NCBI GenBank assembly: GCA_001421095.1
Contig: LIIK01000051.1
Coordinates: 1-17,111, forward strand
Length of the DNA: 17,111 bases
From: Candidatus [Bacteroides] periocalifornicus
Lineage (GTDB): Bacteria; Bacteroidota; Bacteroidia; Bacteroidales; CAJPTX01
Direction: 5' to 3'
The position numbers and the translations under genes were made by a program. Within the stretch, counting starts at the first letter, position 1, and each line of letters starts with the position of its first letter. The notes under the pieces are model-generated. The model was not told the DNA's origin. It was given only the letters and a program-made list of their open reading frames with translations, and did not search any database. Positions 6,387 to 14,484 of this stretch are shown in pieces.

Positions 6387-7707
6387 TGTCGAGAGCCCCC
6401 TCCCCAATATCGTGCCGGTAGGCCATGCCGTCAAAGTGCACCGATTCTATTTGCCCGTAGGCCAACCCGCGGGCTTCGGCTATCCTGCTGCTAAATCCGC
6501 ACACCGAGAGTACACGGCCTCCAGCCGTTACTAGGTGCCCGTTCTCCAGCGAGGTGCCAGCGTGGAATATCTTGCAATGGCTATTGGCCACTGGCGGTAG
6601 CTGGATGCGTTTCCCCTTTTGGTAGGCGCCCGGGTAACCACCAGAGACTAACGATACGCACACCGTACCAGAGGGTTCTGTATGTATGCGGTGCGAGCCG
6701 TTCTCTTGGCCATTGGCAATACCCCACATCGCCTCCAGCAGTCCGCTTATGCGGGGTAGCACCGCTTGGGTCTCGGGGTCGCCCATGCGCGCATTGTACT
6801 CCACCACGTAGGGATCGCCGCTAGGAGAGCGCATAAGGCCAAAAAAAATGAACCCTAGGTAGGGGATCCTCTCCTCCTGGAGCCCTTGCAATGTGGGCTC
6901 TACGATACGCTTACGCACCTTCTCTGCGAATCCGTCGGCATGGAACCACCCCACTGGCGATACGGCGCCCATTCCTCCGGTATTGGGGCCTTTGCCGCCA
7001 TCGTAGGCACGCTTGTAGTCCTGCGCCTCGGGTAGCATCTGGTAGTTCGTCCCGTTCACGAGGGCGAATGCTGAAACCTCCTGCCCTGGCATGAACTCCT
7101 CTATCACCACCCTGCGGGCAGAATCGCCGTGCTTACCCTCCAGCATGTCTTTAAGCGCTTGGATGGCCTCTGGGAGTTTTTCCACAATCAGCACCCCTTT
7201 GCCTGCAGCCAGCCCGTCGGCCTTGAGTACATAGGGCGCTTTCTGCCCTTGTAGGAACTGAATGCCAGCCTCAAGGGTCGTAGGAGTCACCACCGTGAAA
7301 TTTGCCGTCGGTATGCCATGCCGCCCCATGAATTGCTTGGCAAAGATCTTGCTCCCCTCCAGGTTTGCCCCCAGCTTGCCGGGTCCTATCAGCCGAACGT
7401 GCGCTAGCTCCGGTTGCCCTTCCACATAGTCTCGTAGCCCCGCCACAAGGGGCGCTTCTGGCCCTACCACCACAAGGTTGATATCGTGGGCCAGTATCGC
7501 CTCTCGGATTCTCGGGAAATCGAGCGTATCGCCCGGCAGGCAGACTATGCCATCGGCAGCCATCCCAGGATTCCCCGGCAGGCAGTAGAGGGAGTGCAAC
7601 CGTTCGCCCTGCTTTTCTAGGCGTAAGGCATCGGTGTGTAGGGAGTAGGCCAACGCATGCTCACGCCCACCTCCACCTATCACCAGCACATTATGGAGCT
7701 CCTCCAT
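6376..7707 (-). CDS. purD: Phosphoribosylamine--glycine ligase (GAR synthetase)
   Basis: PurD catalyses the second step of purine biosynthesis: ATP-dependent joining of glycine to 5-phosphoribosylamine, in the cytoplasm. The 443-residue sequence is full length. It has the N-terminal GGGGREHAL motif (11-19), GPEAPLV (82-88), the ATP-grasp core with KADGLAAGKG (162-171), NTGGMGAVSP (242-251), and the metal/ATP signature EYNARMGDPETQ (303-314). A C-terminal domain ends with VHFDGMAYRHDIG. The ATG at 7707 gives the glycine-rich motif its normal position. It lies 50 nt after the first YidE-like transporter gene and overlaps the membrane-protein gene that follows. All four are on one strand with short gaps, so they may form one transcript. 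No riboswitch or purine operator was recognised upstream. Confidence 0.97.
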   Translation of the reverse strand: MEELHNVLVIGGGGREHALAYSLHTDALRLEKQGERLHSLYCLPGNPGMAADGIVCLPGDTLDFPRIREAILAHDINLVVVGPEAPLVAGLRDYVEGQPELAHVRLIGPGKLGANLEGSKIFAKQFMGRHGIPTANFTVVTPTTLEAGIQFLQGQKAPYVLKADGLAAGKGVLIVEKLPEAIQALKDMLEGKHGDSARRVVIEEFMPGQEVSAFALVNGTNYQMLPEAQDYKRAYDGGKGPNTGGMGAVSPVGWFHADGFAEKVRKRIVEPTLQGLQEERIPYLGFIFFGLMRSPSGDPYVVEYNARMGDPETQAVLPRISGLLEAMWGIANGQENGSHRIHTEPSGTVCVSLVSGGYPGAYQKGKRIQLPPVANSHCKIFHAGTSLENGHLVTAGGRVLSVCGFSSRIAEARGLAYGQIESVHFDGMAYRHDIGEGALDSEH

Positions 7708-7757
7708 GGTATTTATTTCGGGTTTAATGGTTTATTCAGCAGTCCCAGAATCGTTCT

Positions 7758-9356
7758 CTACACTACCGCTACTATTTTTACCGCAAGGAGCAGGGCAATG
7801 AGCGCCACAGGGTATACGGTGGCGTAGACCACGCTGGGGGTCTCGTCAAAGGCCATCGATTCGCATGCTGCAAGGCCTGGGGTGCTGGTCATTCCGCCGG
7901 CCATTACGCCCAGCAGCTCGAAGACGTTGATTCTGAAAAGCAGGGCGTTCACTAGCAGGGTGAGTAGCATTGGCACGGTGGTTATCACCAGGCTTATGAG
8001 CACCAGGGTGATGCCAGAGTCTTTGAGGGTCTGCACAAGGCTAGTGCCAGCAGAGGTACCCACACCCGTAAGGAAGAATAGCAGCCCGAGCTGGCGGAGT
8101 AGATTGTTAGCGCTGCTGGACATTGTCCAGAGGATAGGCCCTGTTTTCCCGAGGCTACTCAGCAGGATAGCGGCCATTAGCACGCCCCCGGTGAGGCCCA
8201 GGCTCACGGTGAACGACGGGCCTAGCGACACCTGCACTTTCCCCAGCAACACCCCAAGCACTATGCCTAGCGCCACAGGGAGAAAGTCAGTGTCTGACAG
8301 CGCCCGAGCATTATTGCCGAACATCTCCTTTAGCCTTGGGAGGTCGCTGTCATGGCAGGCCACCGTCACTTTATCGCCAAAACGCAGGGTAAAACCAGGC
8401 GATGGTGAGAGGTCGATACCGCTACGCCGCACACGGGTTATCACGAGGTTGCCACCGTAGGCTGCCTGCACATGGGTTACCGTTTGGTTGGCAATCTTAC
8501 GGTTGGTTACCAGCAGCCCCACCACCTGGTAGCCTTGGCTTAGCGTGAGGGGGCTATCCACCTGCGGGCCTACCAGCAGCTCTATCCGTTCAAGGGCGGC
8601 TACCGTGCCCACAGCCCGCACGATATCGCCCTGGTGGAGTACGGTATCCCTGCTGGCCACCACCGCTTTGCCCTCATGCTGCACACGGCTTATGGTGGCG
8701 CCGGTCATCTCCCTGACCTTGATCTCCACCAGCTGCTTATCGAACACCTTGGGGTTCTCTACCCGAAAAGCGCAATGCTCTACCGAAACCGCCTCCTTGT
8801 GGGCCTGCAGCTTGGCGTAGGCCTCCTTCAGGTTGACCCGTAGGATTTTGGGTATTAGCTTGATAATCAGTATAACCACCAGCACACCGAAAGGGTAGGT
8901 GATCCCGTAGGCTATGGAGGTGATGGCCGCGCCGCGGGTGGCATCTATGGCTACCGAGAGTCCTGGGGTGCTGGATAGCGCGCCGCAATACAGCCCGGTG
9001 AAGAGGTTGTCTTCCAGGTGGAACAGGTGCTTCATGGCCAACGCCACCAGCAGCGATAGCACCACTGGCACGCAGGCCAGTATGATGTACTGCCTTCCCT
9101 TGCTCTTGAAAGAGGCAAAGAACCCTGGCCCGGCCTGCAAACCCACCGTGAAAATGAAGAGTACCAGCCCGATACTTTGCAGCATGGGCGGCATTACGAT
9201 GCCCAGATGCCCAAACAGCAGCGCCACGAATATAACGGCGGCCACATCCAGCGAGAACCCCCACACCTTGATTCGCCCGGCAATGTAGCCCAGTGCTATG
9301 ATGATGAAGAGCGAGAAGACCTGGTAGGTTCGCAGGAAATCGACAATGGTATCCAC
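7758..9356 (-). CDS. AspT/YidE-family putative antiporter (paralog 1)
   Basis: This 532-residue inner-membrane protein belongs to the aspartate:alanine exchanger (AAEx/AspT, YidE, YbjL) family. It has about five N-terminal helices with GLYCGALSSTPGLSVAIDAT, a central cytoplasmic region with two TrkA-C-type (RCK_C) ligand-binding domains (about 185-350, e.g. HQGDIVRAVGTVAALERIE and RFGDKVTVACHDSDLPRLKEMF), then a second membrane half with GGMTSTPGLAACESMAFDE. The repeated TSTPGL motif marks the internal duplication typical of the family. Known members exchange amino acids or dicarboxylates; the substrate here is unknown. The start is GTG 9356 with no Shine-Dalgarno site; no better start is visible. 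It lies 46 nt after its paralog and shares patches of near-identical DNA with it. Confidence 0.9.
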   Translation of the reverse strand: MDTIVDFLRTYQVFSLFIIIALGYIAGRIKVWGFSLDVAAVIFVALLFGHLGIVMPPMLQSIGLVLFIFTVGLQAGPGFFASFKSKGRQYIILACVPVVLSLLVALAMKHLFHLEDNLFTGLYCGALSSTPGLSVAIDATRGAAITSIAYGITYPFGVLVVILIIKLIPKILRVNLKEAYAKLQAHKEAVSVEHCAFRVENPKVFDKQLVEIKVREMTGATISRVQHEGKAVVASRDTVLHQGDIVRAVGTVAALERIELLVGPQVDSPLTLSQGYQVVGLLVTNRKIANQTVTHVQAAYGGNLVITRVRRSGIDLSPSPGFTLRFGDKVTVACHDSDLPRLKEMFGNNARALSDTDFLPVALGIVLGVLLGKVQVSLGPSFTVSLGLTGGVLMAAILLSSLGKTGPILWTMSSSANNLLRQLGLLFFLTGVGTSAGTSLVQTLKDSGITLVLISLVITTVPMLLTLLVNALLFRINVFELLGVMAGGMTSTPGLAACESMAFDETPSVVYATVYPVALIALLLAVKIVAVV

Positions 9357-9402
9357 GGGGGGAGGCGTTGTTACATTTTACAATACTGGTGGGCTGTTTT
9401 CT

Positions 9403-10998
9403 CTACAGGGCGGCTACCATCTTTACGGCCAGCAGCAGTGCCACCATGGCTATGGGGTACACGGTGGCGTAGACCACGCTGGGGGTCTCGTCAAAGGCCA
9501 TCGATTCGCAAGCCGCCAACCCTGGGGTGCTGGTCATTCCGCCGGTGAGTACGCCGAAGAGCTCGAAGATGTTCACCTTGAAGAGCCAGGCATTCAGCAG
9601 AACGGTGGTAACCATAGGCACAAGGGTGATGATAGCGCCCACCACCAAGAGCGAGATGCCAGCCTCGCTAAGGGTGCGCACGAGGCTGGTGCCTGCAGAG
9701 GTTCCCACCCCGGCAAGGAAGAGCAGTAGCCCTAGCTGGCGGAGTAGGTTGTTAGCCGCGCCGGTCATAGTCCAGAGGATAGGCCCGGTCTTGCCCAGAT
9801 TGCTCAACACCAGGGCCGCTATGAGTACCCCTCCCGTAAGCCCGAGGCTCACGCTGAATGAGTGCCCTACAGACATATGCACATTGCCGAGCAGAATCCC
9901 TAGCACTATCCCGAGGGCAATGGGGAAGAAGTCGGTGTCGCTCAGCACCTTGGCGTTGTTGCCAAAGATGCCCTTTAGCTTCTCGAGGTCGCTGTCATGG
10001 CAGGCCACCGTCACCTTGTCGCCAAACCTGAAGGTGAAGTGGGGCGAGGGCGACATGTCGATACCGCTACGCCGAACCCTCGTTACCAGGAGGTTACTCC
10101 CGTACTCCATGCGCACTTGCGAGAGCGTTTGGTTCACTATGGCCTTGTTGGTTACCAGTAGCCCCACCACGTGGTATCCGTGGCTGAGTGAGAGCGAGCT
10201 CTCCACCACAGGCCCCACGAGCAGCTTCACGCTCTCCAGCGCCTCTGGGGTGCCCACTGCCCGGATAATATCGCCCTCCTCCAGCACCGTATCGGGCGTA
10301 GGAGGCACCACATCCTTACCATGCTGCACGCGGCTTACGGTGGCACCCGTCATGTCTCGTAGCCGGATCTCAGAGAGCTTTTTCCCGAACACGGGGGCGT
10401 TGGCAACCCTGAAGGCCAGGTAGCGGATGGAGTGGTCATGCTCCTTGGTGCTGGAGGCCTCGTGCACCTCTTTCAGGTTGATCCGCAGTAGCTTGGGCAG
10501 CAGCTTTACGAAGAGTATCACCCCAATGACCCCGAATGGGTAGGCGATTCCATAGCCTATGGAGGCCAGAGGAGAACCGGTAGACTCTATGGCCACTGAG
10601 AGGCCTGGCGTGCTGGTGAGAGCCCCGCAGAGAATGCCAGCTAGGATGTCGGCAGGCAGCCCAAAGGCGTATTTCAGCACCACGGCAGTAACCAGCGATA
10701 CCAGCACCAGCAAGAAGGCCAGCACCACGTATTTACGCCCCCGCGACTTGAAGGAATCGAAAAACCCCGGGCCTGCCTGTAGCCCCACCGTGAAGATGAA
10801 CAGCACCAGCCCCATGGTCTGCAGCACGGGCGATACCACAATCCCGTAGTGCCCGAACAGCAGCGCTACGAAGATGACGGCAGCCACATCGAAGGAGAAG
10901 CCCTTGATGTTGATCTTCCCCACCACAAAGCCGATGGCGATGATGATGAACAGGGCAAAGATCGGCGTTTCGCGCAGATACGTTAGTATTGCTTCCAC
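9403..10998 (-). CDS. AspT/YidE-family putative antiporter (paralog 2)
   Basis: The 531-residue paralog of the neighbouring gene has the same layout: an N-terminal membrane half with LCGALTSTPGLSVAIESTG, two central RCK_C/TrkA-C-like domains (about 185-350, with EEGDIIRAVGTPEALESVK and RFGDKVTVACHDSDLEKLKGIF), and a second membrane half with GGMTSTPGLAACESMAFDE. It starts at GTG 10998, just after a TACCTTTG promoter element (11025-11032), so it is probably the first gene of a unit continuing through paralog 1, purD and the membrane protein. The two products may form a heteromeric or pairwise exchanger, or differ in substrate. The sequence shows divergence concentrated in the N-terminal helices and regulatory domains, with strong conservation of the TSTPGL core. 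Confidence 0.9.
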   Translation of the reverse strand: MEAILTYLRETPIFALFIIIAIGFVVGKINIKGFSFDVAAVIFVALLFGHYGIVVSPVLQTMGLVLFIFTVGLQAGPGFFDSFKSRGRKYVVLAFLLVLVSLVTAVVLKYAFGLPADILAGILCGALTSTPGLSVAIESTGSPLASIGYGIAYPFGVIGVILFVKLLPKLLRINLKEVHEASSTKEHDHSIRYLAFRVANAPVFGKKLSEIRLRDMTGATVSRVQHGKDVVPPTPDTVLEEGDIIRAVGTPEALESVKLLVGPVVESSLSLSHGYHVVGLLVTNKAIVNQTLSQVRMEYGSNLLVTRVRRSGIDMSPSPHFTFRFGDKVTVACHDSDLEKLKGIFGNNAKVLSDTDFFPIALGIVLGILLGNVHMSVGHSFSVSLGLTGGVLIAALVLSNLGKTGPILWTMTGAANNLLRQLGLLLFLAGVGTSAGTSLVRTLSEAGISLLVVGAIITLVPMVTTVLLNAWLFKVNIFELFGVLTGGMTSTPGLAACESMAFDETPSVVYATVYPIAMVALLLAVKMVAAL

Positions 10999-11024
10999 GG
11001 CCCTAGCGGGTTGTATTAACGCGG

Positions 11025-11032
11025 CAAAGGTA
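11025..11032 (-). promoter_or_regulatory. Bacteroidetes -7 promoter element for the transporter-purD unit
   Basis: Read on the minus strand this is TACCTTTG, a perfect match to TAnnTTTG, 26 nt before the GTG start of the transporter gene. A clear TTG -33 element at the expected distance was not found, so the promoter is supported by one element and its position only. Confidence 0.5.
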
Positions 11033-11064
11033 AAACAAATTTCCCAGAACGATTAGCGAATCCA

Positions 11065-11078
11065 AGACCTCTGCAAAA
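11065..11078 (+). repeat. Insertion-sequence-end-like 14-mer, copy 2
   Basis: AGACCTCTGCAAAA is repeated here from 5247-5260 in the same orientation, with weak similarity continuing for a few bases (TCT, G). It sits between the transporter promoter and the protease terminator. No transposase or opposite end is visible; it may be a solo relic. Confidence 0.35.
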
Positions 11079-11142
11079 CTCTCGTAAACGCTGCGGCCTA
11101 TCGCATCGCTACGGTCTTCGATAAATGCAAGCGCTTGAGAAC

Positions 11143-11190
11143 CTATTAAAAGGCAGAGCCATAGGGAATCCCCACGGCTCTGCCTTCTAT
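11143..11190 (-). terminator. Intrinsic terminator of the tricorn-like protease gene
   Basis: Arms 11150-11160 and 11176-11186 (AAGGCAGAGCC / GGCTCTGCCTT) form a perfect 11-bp stem with a 15-nt loop. On the minus strand it ends in TTTTAA, directly after the stop codon of the protease gene at 11191. Confidence 0.9.
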
Positions 11191-14100
11191 TTATTTCAAG
11201 AACTTCTCTTCCACCTTAGGCCAGGGGCTGCTGGCCTTTACCCGGTCGGCCTCCTGTAGCAGAACCTCTACGGCCTTCTCCAGCTGGCTGTCGTGCCCGC
11301 GCTCTAGGCGTTGGTAGTCCATCCACACCTCGTAGTCGGGTTCTAGCTGCTGGTTCTCTAGGTAGTGCCCAGTGCTATCCACGTAGCCCACTATGGGGAT
11401 ACCGAAGTAGAGTGTAGGATCCACTAGGGTTTCCCACCACACCGAGGTCATGGTGCCAGGCACGGGGCGGCCCACCAGCTTGCCGATCCCCATCGTCTTG
11501 TAAACCCAGGGCGTGCCGTGGGCATTGCTGTAGTTGGCCTCGGCCACCAGCATCACGCTGGGTTTCTTCCAGCGTTTGCGGGGCTGCTCAGATACGATAT
11601 GCTCACGGGGTACTTGGTCTAGGTACTTCTTGCCGCTGAAGAGGACTTCCACATCCTCATGCAGGTGGCCACCGCCATTGTAGCGGGTATCAATCACCAC
11701 CCCCTCGCGGTCGTTGTAGCGCCCAAAGAGGTCTGAGTAGATGGTGCGGAAGCTGCTACCGTTCATCGCCTGGATGTGCACATAGCCTAGCCTGCCGTGC
11801 GAGAGGCTATCCACCTCGTGCCGACGCTGTTCTACCCAGCGGTCGTACAGGAGTGAGCTGAGCTGCCCGCTCGATATCGGCTTAGCGACCTCGCTCGTCT
11901 CTGTACCGCCGTTCTTCACATCTATGCGGATTCGCTTGCCGGCCTGCTGGTCGAGCAGTAGCGGGAGCTGCCCATAGTTGCTTACGGCTAGCCCATTGAT
12001 CTTGGTGATTACCGAGCCGGGTTTTACCTTGCTGTCAGCCTTGTCAAAGGGGCCGTTGCGCAGCACCTCGGTTACCCTTACTCCTGGGCCTTTGTAGCCC
12101 CTGTCAAAGAATACCCCGAGCGATGCGGTGGAGGCTGCTCCTGGGCCGCCAGCATGCCTGTACCCGCTGCCGGTGTGCGAGGCGTTCAGCTCCCCGAGGA
12201 GTTCGCTTAGCAGGTCGGCAAAGTCATAGTTATTATTGATGTAGGGGAGGAATTTCCCGTAGGCATTGCGGTAGTAGTCCCAGTCTACCCCGTGGAGGTC
12301 GCTACGGTAGAATTTTTTCACCACCTGCCGCCAGGCGTGGTCATACATCCCCTCGCGCTCGGCCTGCCCGCGGTGGGTGAACGGGGCAGAGTACGCAACC
12401 TTTTTCTGCTTCTCGCCCTTAAGGTCAACCTTCACCAGGCTGCCGCCCGCCGATATGAGGATGTTCTCCCCTTTGGCATCTAGGGTTATTGCGCCGCCGC
12501 TCGTGTTCACATCCAGCACCTTGGAGGTGGTTTTCTTACGGAGGTCGGTCTTCCAGAGGTTGTACTTATCCTCAAAGCTGCAGAGGTAGTAGAGGCTCTT
12601 GCCATCGGGGGTAACTATCGCATCGGAGAGGTCTGAGCTGTGGATGGTGAGGCGCACTATACGGTCTTCCGCGTGGTTGAAGTCCAGCTTGATGGGTTTT
12701 ACCTCATCCTTGTCCTTACCGTCCTTCTTGCCCTTCTTGTCGTCTTTCTTCTCCCCGTCGTCCTTGTCCTTTTTGCCGTTGCCCAGCTCCTCGAACTCGA
12801 AGGGGGTGAGGCGGTACCTATCGTAGGCCTCCTGGGAGGTGAAGAATGCGTAGACGTCCTCCTGCGCCCCCCAGCTGGCGTGGCTTCGCAGCCCATTGCG
12901 GTCGCTGCTCCAGATTAGCATGTCGCCGCCCATCATCCAGCGGGGGTTGCTGTCTGTATAGCCGCTCAGGGTGAGGTTGAAGATCTCGCCACCGCTGGCT
13001 GAGATGATACCGATCTCGTTATTTGGCCAGCGGTGCTTGGGGTTGTATGTCAGCGCAATCCATTTGCTATCGGGGCTCCAATCATAGGCAATGTCGCCAT
13101 CGGAGTAGGAGTAGTTATAGCGCCCGTCGGTGAGCTGGCGAACCTGCTTGGAGGCGAGGTTGATAACCTTGAGCTTGGTGCGGTCCTCTAGGAAGGCTAC
13201 CTCTTTCCCATCGGGGGAGAACAGCGGTTGGAATGTTTCCTTCTCGGTAACCAGGAGGGGCTCTTCAAGCACTTCGGTGGCTATGGCGAAGTGCTTTTCA
13301 TCGTCACGCGCGATCTTTGCGAGGTAGAGATTCCAGCTCCCGTTTCGCTCGCCGGCGTACACCAGCGTGCGGCCATCCTTAGCCCAGCTCACGCTCCGCT
13401 CCATGCCCGGGGTGTTGGTGATACGGCGGGTGTTGCCATACTCTATATTGCTCACGTAGATATCTCCGTGGTTCTCAAAGGCCACCTCCTTGCCATCGGG
13501 CGATATTACCCCGCCGTGCGCGCCGCTGGTGAGCGTCCGGTTCACCGAGTCCATCTGGTCGTTAGGCCTGTTGATATCTATCTTCAGCACATTGGGCTCT
13601 TGCCCTGGGGTTTGGGTGTAGATCTGCCCGTCGAAGGTGTAGCACAGCACCCCGCTCCGGGAGGCAGACAGGTAGCGCACGGGCAGCTTGGCGAATGTGG
13701 TGACTGCCTTGGCATCGGCCCCGTTGGCCAGGGGGGCCTCATACACGTTGAACGAGCCGCCATCGCGCTCGCTCAGGAAGTAGAATCGCTGGCCGCCGGG
13801 GGCGAACACAGGGTTGCGATCCTCGCCGTCACGTGTCATTAGGCGCTCTAGTTTGCCCGTGCCCACGGAGTATAGCCATATATCGCGGGTGGTGCTGCTG
13901 GTGTGGTGCTTGCGCAGCCCGTTCTCCACGCCCCGGAGATCTTCCAGCAGAATCGATTTCCCGTCGGGCGAGTAGCAGGCATTGCCCGTGGGCATGGGGA
14001 GCTGTAGATCTGCCGGCCCCCCCTTGGTGGAAACCCGGTAGATGCCGCCTGTCCACCGCGCGTAGAATAGCGCCGAGGAGGCCGAGGGCATCTCCAGCGA

Positions 14101-14472
14101 GCGGTAGAGCACGCTGTCGCCCCCGGGGGTGAAGCAGAGCGGGGTATCGGTCTGGCTGCCAAAGGTGATCCGCACGGGCTGCCCTCCCTCGGCGGGTAGG
14201 GTGTAGATGTCGAAATTGCCGTACCTATCGCTCGCGTAGGCCAGCTGGTCGCCCTTGGGGCTCCATATGGGGAGGGTGGCGTAGTCATTGCCCGTGGTAA
14301 GGGGCCTGGCCTCGCCGCCTTTGGCATCCACCACGTAGAGGACGCCCTGATAGCAGAAGGCTACCCGCTGCCCATCGGGCGAAATGGCGGGCGCTACCAG
14401 CCAGCGGGGCTCTACCGCGCGGGCGCAGACCGAAAGGGCCAGGAGGAGAAGGAAAAGGGGAAGGTGTCTCAT
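11191..14472 (-). CDS. Tricorn-like S41 peptidase with TolB-type beta-propeller and PDZ domain
   Basis: This 1093-residue exported protease begins with a signal peptide (about 1-19, ending ARA). Next come TolB/PD40-type propeller repeats (about 25-550), seen as recurring SPDGK, SPKGDQ, WSPDSKW and DIY units. A Lys/Asp-rich low-complexity insert (about 563-596) separates a second propeller-like section. The C-terminal half has a helical region, a PDZ domain (about 780-860, with PGSVITKINGLAV) and the S41 catalytic domain. The tricorn tetrad appears complete: Ser765-His766 in ASHTG, nucleophile Ser982 in YSNAHG, and Glu1044 in QLEPDY, with spacings close to those of archaeal tricorn (S745/H746, S965, E1023). 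It should degrade peptides in the periplasm or at the envelope. The start lies only 12 nt after the restriction gene; no own promoter was recognised. The hairpin at 11143-11190 ends the unit. Confidence 0.92.
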   Translation of the reverse strand: MRHLPLFLLLLALSVCARAVEPRWLVAPAISPDGQRVAFCYQGVLYVVDAKGGEARPLTTGNDYATLPIWSPKGDQLAYASDRYGNFDIYTLPAEGGQPVRITFGSQTDTPLCFTPGGDSVLYRSLEMPSASSALFYARWTGGIYRVSTKGGPADLQLPMPTGNACYSPDGKSILLEDLRGVENGLRKHHTSSTTRDIWLYSVGTGKLERLMTRDGEDRNPVFAPGGQRFYFLSERDGGSFNVYEAPLANGADAKAVTTFAKLPVRYLSASRSGVLCYTFDGQIYTQTPGQEPNVLKIDINRPNDQMDSVNRTLTSGAHGGVISPDGKEVAFENHGDIYVSNIEYGNTRRITNTPGMERSVSWAKDGRTLVYAGERNGSWNLYLAKIARDDEKHFAIATEVLEEPLLVTEKETFQPLFSPDGKEVAFLEDRTKLKVINLASKQVRQLTDGRYNYSYSDGDIAYDWSPDSKWIALTYNPKHRWPNNEIGIISASGGEIFNLTLSGYTDSNPRWMMGGDMLIWSSDRNGLRSHASWGAQEDVYAFFTSQEAYDRYRLTPFEFEELGNGKKDKDDGEKKDDKKGKKDGKDKDEVKPIKLDFNHAEDRIVRLTIHSSDLSDAIVTPDGKSLYYLCSFEDKYNLWKTDLRKKTTSKVLDVNTSGGAITLDAKGENILISAGGSLVKVDLKGEKQKKVAYSAPFTHRGQAEREGMYDHAWRQVVKKFYRSDLHGVDWDYYRNAYGKFLPYINNNYDFADLLSELLGELNASHTGSGYRHAGGPGAASTASLGVFFDRGYKGPGVRVTEVLRNGPFDKADSKVKPGSVITKINGLAVSNYGQLPLLLDQQAGKRIRIDVKNGGTETSEVAKPISSGQLSSLLYDRWVEQRRHEVDSLSHGRLGYVHIQAMNGSSFRTIYSDLFGRYNDREGVVIDTRYNGGGHLHEDVEVLFSGKKYLDQVPREHIVSEQPRKRWKKPSVMLVAEANYSNAHGTPWVYKTMGIGKLVGRPVPGTMTSVWWETLVDPTLYFGIPIVGYVDSTGHYLENQQLEPDYEVWMDYQRLERGHDSQLEKAVEVLLQEADRVKASSPWPKVEEKFLK

Positions 14473-14484
14473 GTCTTAAGGTTA

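Noticed and set aside
8737..9264. Minus-strand open frame of 175 codons within paralog 1
   Set aside because: It is a different frame of the same strand as the real transporter gene and gives an Arg/Gly/His-rich sequence without family features.
9527..10423. Long plus-strand open frame (298 codons) opposite the transporter gene
   Set aside because: It is rich in Ser/Thr/Pro/Arg with no domain pattern and lies wholly antisense to a clearly recognised transporter; a similar shadow exists opposite the paralog.
13228..13842. Plus-strand open frame of 204 codons opposite the protease gene
   Set aside because: It is antisense to the propeller repeats of the protease; its apparent hydrophobic and histidine pattern is a by-product of GC-rich codons.
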